Origin: Gammaproteobacteria bacterium UBA6173
GTDB taxonomy: Bacteria; Pseudomonadota; Gammaproteobacteria; Pseudomonadales; Pseudohongiellaceae
Assembly: GCA_002422225.1 (NCBI GenBank)
Contig: DITX01000182.1
Location: 1-17,543 of the forward strand
DNA: 17,543 nt
Direction of reading: 5' to 3'
Position 1 is the stretch's first letter. Every line of letters begins with the position of its first letter. The position numbers and the translations under genes are program-made. Positions 15,517 through 17,543 of the stretch are shown here, in pieces. The notes under the pieces were generated by a model. That model saw only the letters and a program-made list of their open reading frames with translations. It made no database searches and was not told where the DNA came from.

Positions 15517-16341
15517 ATGGCAACATACGTAATAGGTGACATTCAAGGGTGTTATAAACCCCTCCGGCGCTTGTTGAAGTCGGTCAATTTCAACCCCGGG
15601 GCTGATCTGCTGTGGTGCGTGGGTGACCTGATCAACCGTGGCCCCAAATCACTGGACACGCTGCGTTATCTGCGTGATCTCGGCAAAGCCGCCACCATGG
15701 TACTGGGTAATCACGATTTACATTTTCTGGCGTTGTATCACGGCTGCACCCCGGATTTTGCCAGCAATCGGCACACGCTTGAAAAGTTGCTGGCCGCCCC
15801 CGACTGTGGCGAGCTTGCCAACTGGCTGCGGCACAAACCCCTGGCGCATTACGATTGCATTGCAACGGAACAAAGAGGCGTACAGTTCTATCTGATGGTG
15901 CATGCAGGTGTAGCACCACAATGGAGTCTGCGCCGCACCATGGAGCTGGCCGCCGAGGTTGAGCTGGCATTACAAGGGCCGGATCACCTCGATTTTCTGC
16001 GCTCCATGTATGGTGATGCACCCGCGCAGTGGCATAACAAGCTCACCGGCAATGATCGATTGCGCGTGATCACCAATTACCTGACACGCTTGCGCTTTTG
16101 CAATGACAAAGGTGTCATGGAAATGCAGATCAAAGAGGCGGCCAACAAAGCCCCCGAGGGTTTCAGTCCCTGGTTCAACTTTGAACGCATCACACCCACC
16201 ACCAACATCCTGTTTGGACATTGGGCCGCGCTGGAAGGTGTCACTGGCCGACCAAACGTGTATGCGTTGGACACCGGCTGTGTGTGGGGCCGCGAGCTGA
16301 CCATGATGCGGCTGGAAGACCACAAACTGTTCAGCGTCTGA
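15517..16341 (+). CDS. apaH: Symmetrical bis(5'-nucleosyl)-tetraphosphatase
   Basis: ApaH cleaves diadenosine tetraphosphate symmetrically to two ADP and also removes Np4A caps from RNA 5' ends, in the cytoplasm. The 274-residue protein belongs to the calcineurin-like metallophosphoesterases. The metal-binding motifs are GDIQGC at 7-12, GDLINRGP at 36-43 and GNHD at 64-67, with further histidines in LMVHAG and FGHW. The length fits the family. The gene follows apaG by 14 bases and is followed 15 bases later by cca rather than by folA as in E. coli. The site upstream of the ATG is GGAAG with short spacing. Confidence 0.97.
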   Translation: MATYVIGDIQGCYKPLRRLLKSVNFNPGADLLWCVGDLINRGPKSLDTLRYLRDLGKAATMVLGNHDLHFLALYHGCTPDFASNRHTLEKLLAAPDCGELANWLRHKPLAHYDCIATEQRGVQFYLMVHAGVAPQWSLRRTMELAAEVELALQGPDHLDFLRSMYGDAPAQWHNKLTGNDRLRVITNYLTRLRFCNDKGVMEMQIKEAANKAPEGFSPWFNFERITPTTNILFGHWAALEGVTGRPNVYALDTGCVWGRELTMMRLEDHKLFSV

Positions 16342-16356
16342 TAGACTCGGCGCACC

Positions 16357-17543
16357 ATGAAAATTTACCTTGTTGGCGGCGCCGTACGTGATTCCCTGCT
16401 GAACCTCTCCGGTTCCGATCGCGACTGGGTGGTGGTTGGCGCCAGTATAGAAGAGATGCTGGCACTCGGTTACAAACCCGTTGGTAAAGACTTCCCGGTA
16501 TTCCTGCACCCTAAAACGGGCGAGGAGTACGCGCTGGCCCGTACCGAACGAAAATCTGGCAAAGGCTACAAAGGTTTTACCGTCTATGCCGCACCCGACG
16601 TCACGCTGGAAGAAGATCTGCAGCGGCGCGACCTGACCATCAATGCCATGGCCATGGACGATCAGCAACAGCTGGTAGACCCATGGGGCGGCCAGCGCGA
16701 TCTTGCACTGAAACATCTGCGGCACGTGTCACCGGCATTTGGTGAAGACCCACTCCGGGTATTACGCGTAGCCCGTTTTGCGGCGCGTTTTGCGCATTTA
16801 GGATTTGTGGTGGCACCTGACACCCATCAACTGATGTGCAATATGGTTGCAAAGGGCGAACTGGAGCATCTGATTGCCGAGCGAGTCTGGCGCGAAATGG
16901 ATACCGCGCTGGGCGAGACCGCTGCGCGGGTATTCATTGAAGTGTTGCGCGCTTGCGGCGCCTTGCATGTCTTGCTGCCAGAACTTGATCGCCTGTTTGG
17001 GGTAGCGCAACCGCCTAAATGGCACCCTGAAATTGACACCGGCCTGCACACCTTGATGGCGCTTGATCAGGCTTGCCGTTTGTCAAACGACAAGACCGTG
17101 CGCTTTGCCGCGCTGATGCACGATCTCGGCAAAGGCACAACGCCTCTTGCTGAGTTGCCGCGCCACATCGGGCATGAGACACGCGGTGTCAAACTCATCG
17201 ACAAAGTGTGCCGGCGTTTGCGAGTACCAACTGCCTATGCTGAACTGGCGTCTCTGGCCAGCCAGTTTCACACACATTGCCACCAAGCCTTGGCGCTGCG
17301 TCCCGATACGCTGTTAAAACTGTTTGAATCGCTGGATGCATTTCGCCGGGCGGAGCGATTCGAGAAATTTCTGCTGGTCTGTGAAGCCGATGCCCGCGGC
17401 CGCCTGGGCCTGGAGGATGAACCCTACCCACAAGCGGATTATCTGCGCCAGGCATTTAAAAGCGTCGCGGATTTGAACGTGCCCGACTTGCTGCGCGAGC
17501 ACCCGATACCCGCCGGCCCACAAGCCGGCGAGGCCATCCGAGA
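16357..17543 (+). CDS. cca: CCA tRNA nucleotidyltransferase with HD domain, cut at right edge
   Basis: Cca adds or repairs the 3' CCA end of tRNAs using CTP and ATP without a template. The frame runs open from ATG 16357 to the window end, giving 395 residues; family members of about 410 residues imply only some 15-20 are missing. The class II nucleotidyltransferase head shows GGAVRD at 7-12 and SDRDWVVVG with the metal-binding Asp21 and Asp23. ARTERKSGKGYKGF and RRDLTINAM (90-98) follow. GEDPLRVLRVARFAARF lies in the neck. A C-terminal HD phosphohydrolase domain is present (MHDLGKG, His255-Asp256), as in the multifunctional gammaproteobacterial enzymes with 2',3'-cyclic phosphodiesterase and phosphatase activity. 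It follows apaH by 15 bases and is likely in the same transcript. Confidence 0.96.
   Translation, partial: MKIYLVGGAVRDSLLNLSGSDRDWVVVGASIEEMLALGYKPVGKDFPVFLHPKTGEEYALARTERKSGKGYKGFTVYAAPDVTLEEDLQRRDLTINAMAMDDQQQLVDPWGGQRDLALKHLRHVSPAFGEDPLRVLRVARFAARFAHLGFVVAPDTHQLMCNMVAKGELEHLIAERVWREMDTALGETAARVFIEVLRACGALHVLLPELDRLFGVAQPPKWHPEIDTGLHTLMALDQACRLSNDKTVRFAALMHDLGKGTTPLAELPRHIGHETRGVKLIDKVCRRLRVPTAYAELASLASQFHTHCHQALALRPDTLLKLFESLDAFRRAERFEKFLLVCEADARGRLGLEDEPYPQADYLRQAFKSVADLNVPDLLREHPIPAGPQAGEAIR

Noticed and set aside
15970..16725. Minus-strand 251-residue reading frame across apaH and cca
   Set aside because: It overlaps two well-conserved genes on the opposite strand, and its composition is what antisense of high-GC third positions produces.

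Overview
The window looks like chromosomal DNA from a free-living, Gram-negative gammaproteobacterium of the Pseudomonas/Cellvibrio/marine-gammaproteobacteria type. The evidence is the order lptD-surA-pdxA-rsmA-apaG-apaH, the divergent amgK-murU pair beside lptD, and trpE next to rpe. Base composition is moderate and even. I see no rRNA, tRNA, insertion sequence, phage gene or CRISPR array. Species cannot be named from the sequence alone.

Layout. (1) Positions 1-1573, minus strand: an L,D-transpeptidase gene followed 5 bases later by a lipoprotein gene that runs off the left edge and looks like an M14 murein-peptide amidase/desuccinylase. (2) Positions 1856-3400, plus strand: an ExeA/GspA-like AAA ATPase with one transmembrane segment, a repeat-rich Pro/Ala linker and a C-terminal domain that matches the C-terminal domain of the divergently transcribed L,D-transpeptidase. 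(3) Positions 3410-4057, minus: an orphan NarL/FixJ-type response regulator. (4) Positions 4290-5024, plus: a polytopic membrane protein of unknown function. (5) Positions 9199-5032, minus: a compact run amgK-murU-rpe-trpE (peptidoglycan sugar recycling, pentose phosphate pathway, tryptophan synthesis) with a plausible sigma-70 promoter ahead of amgK. The gph gene often found between rpe and trpE is absent. (6) Positions 9353-17543, plus: lptD-surA-pdxA-rsmA-apaG-apaH-cca, with cca cut by the right edge. Genes in this block overlap or nearly touch (8-nt lptD/surA and 4-nt pdxA/rsmA overlaps).

Much of the window concerns the cell envelope: peptidoglycan trimming and crosslinking at the left, MurNAc salvage by AmgK and MurU in the middle, and outer-membrane assembly (LptD, SurA) on the right. 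The conserved right-hand genes are ordinary. The least ordinary part is the left module, where two divergent genes, an L,D-transpeptidase and a membrane-anchored AAA ATPase, carry the same kind of C-terminal NTF2-like domain. This suggests a peptidoglycan-linked function that I do not recognise as described.
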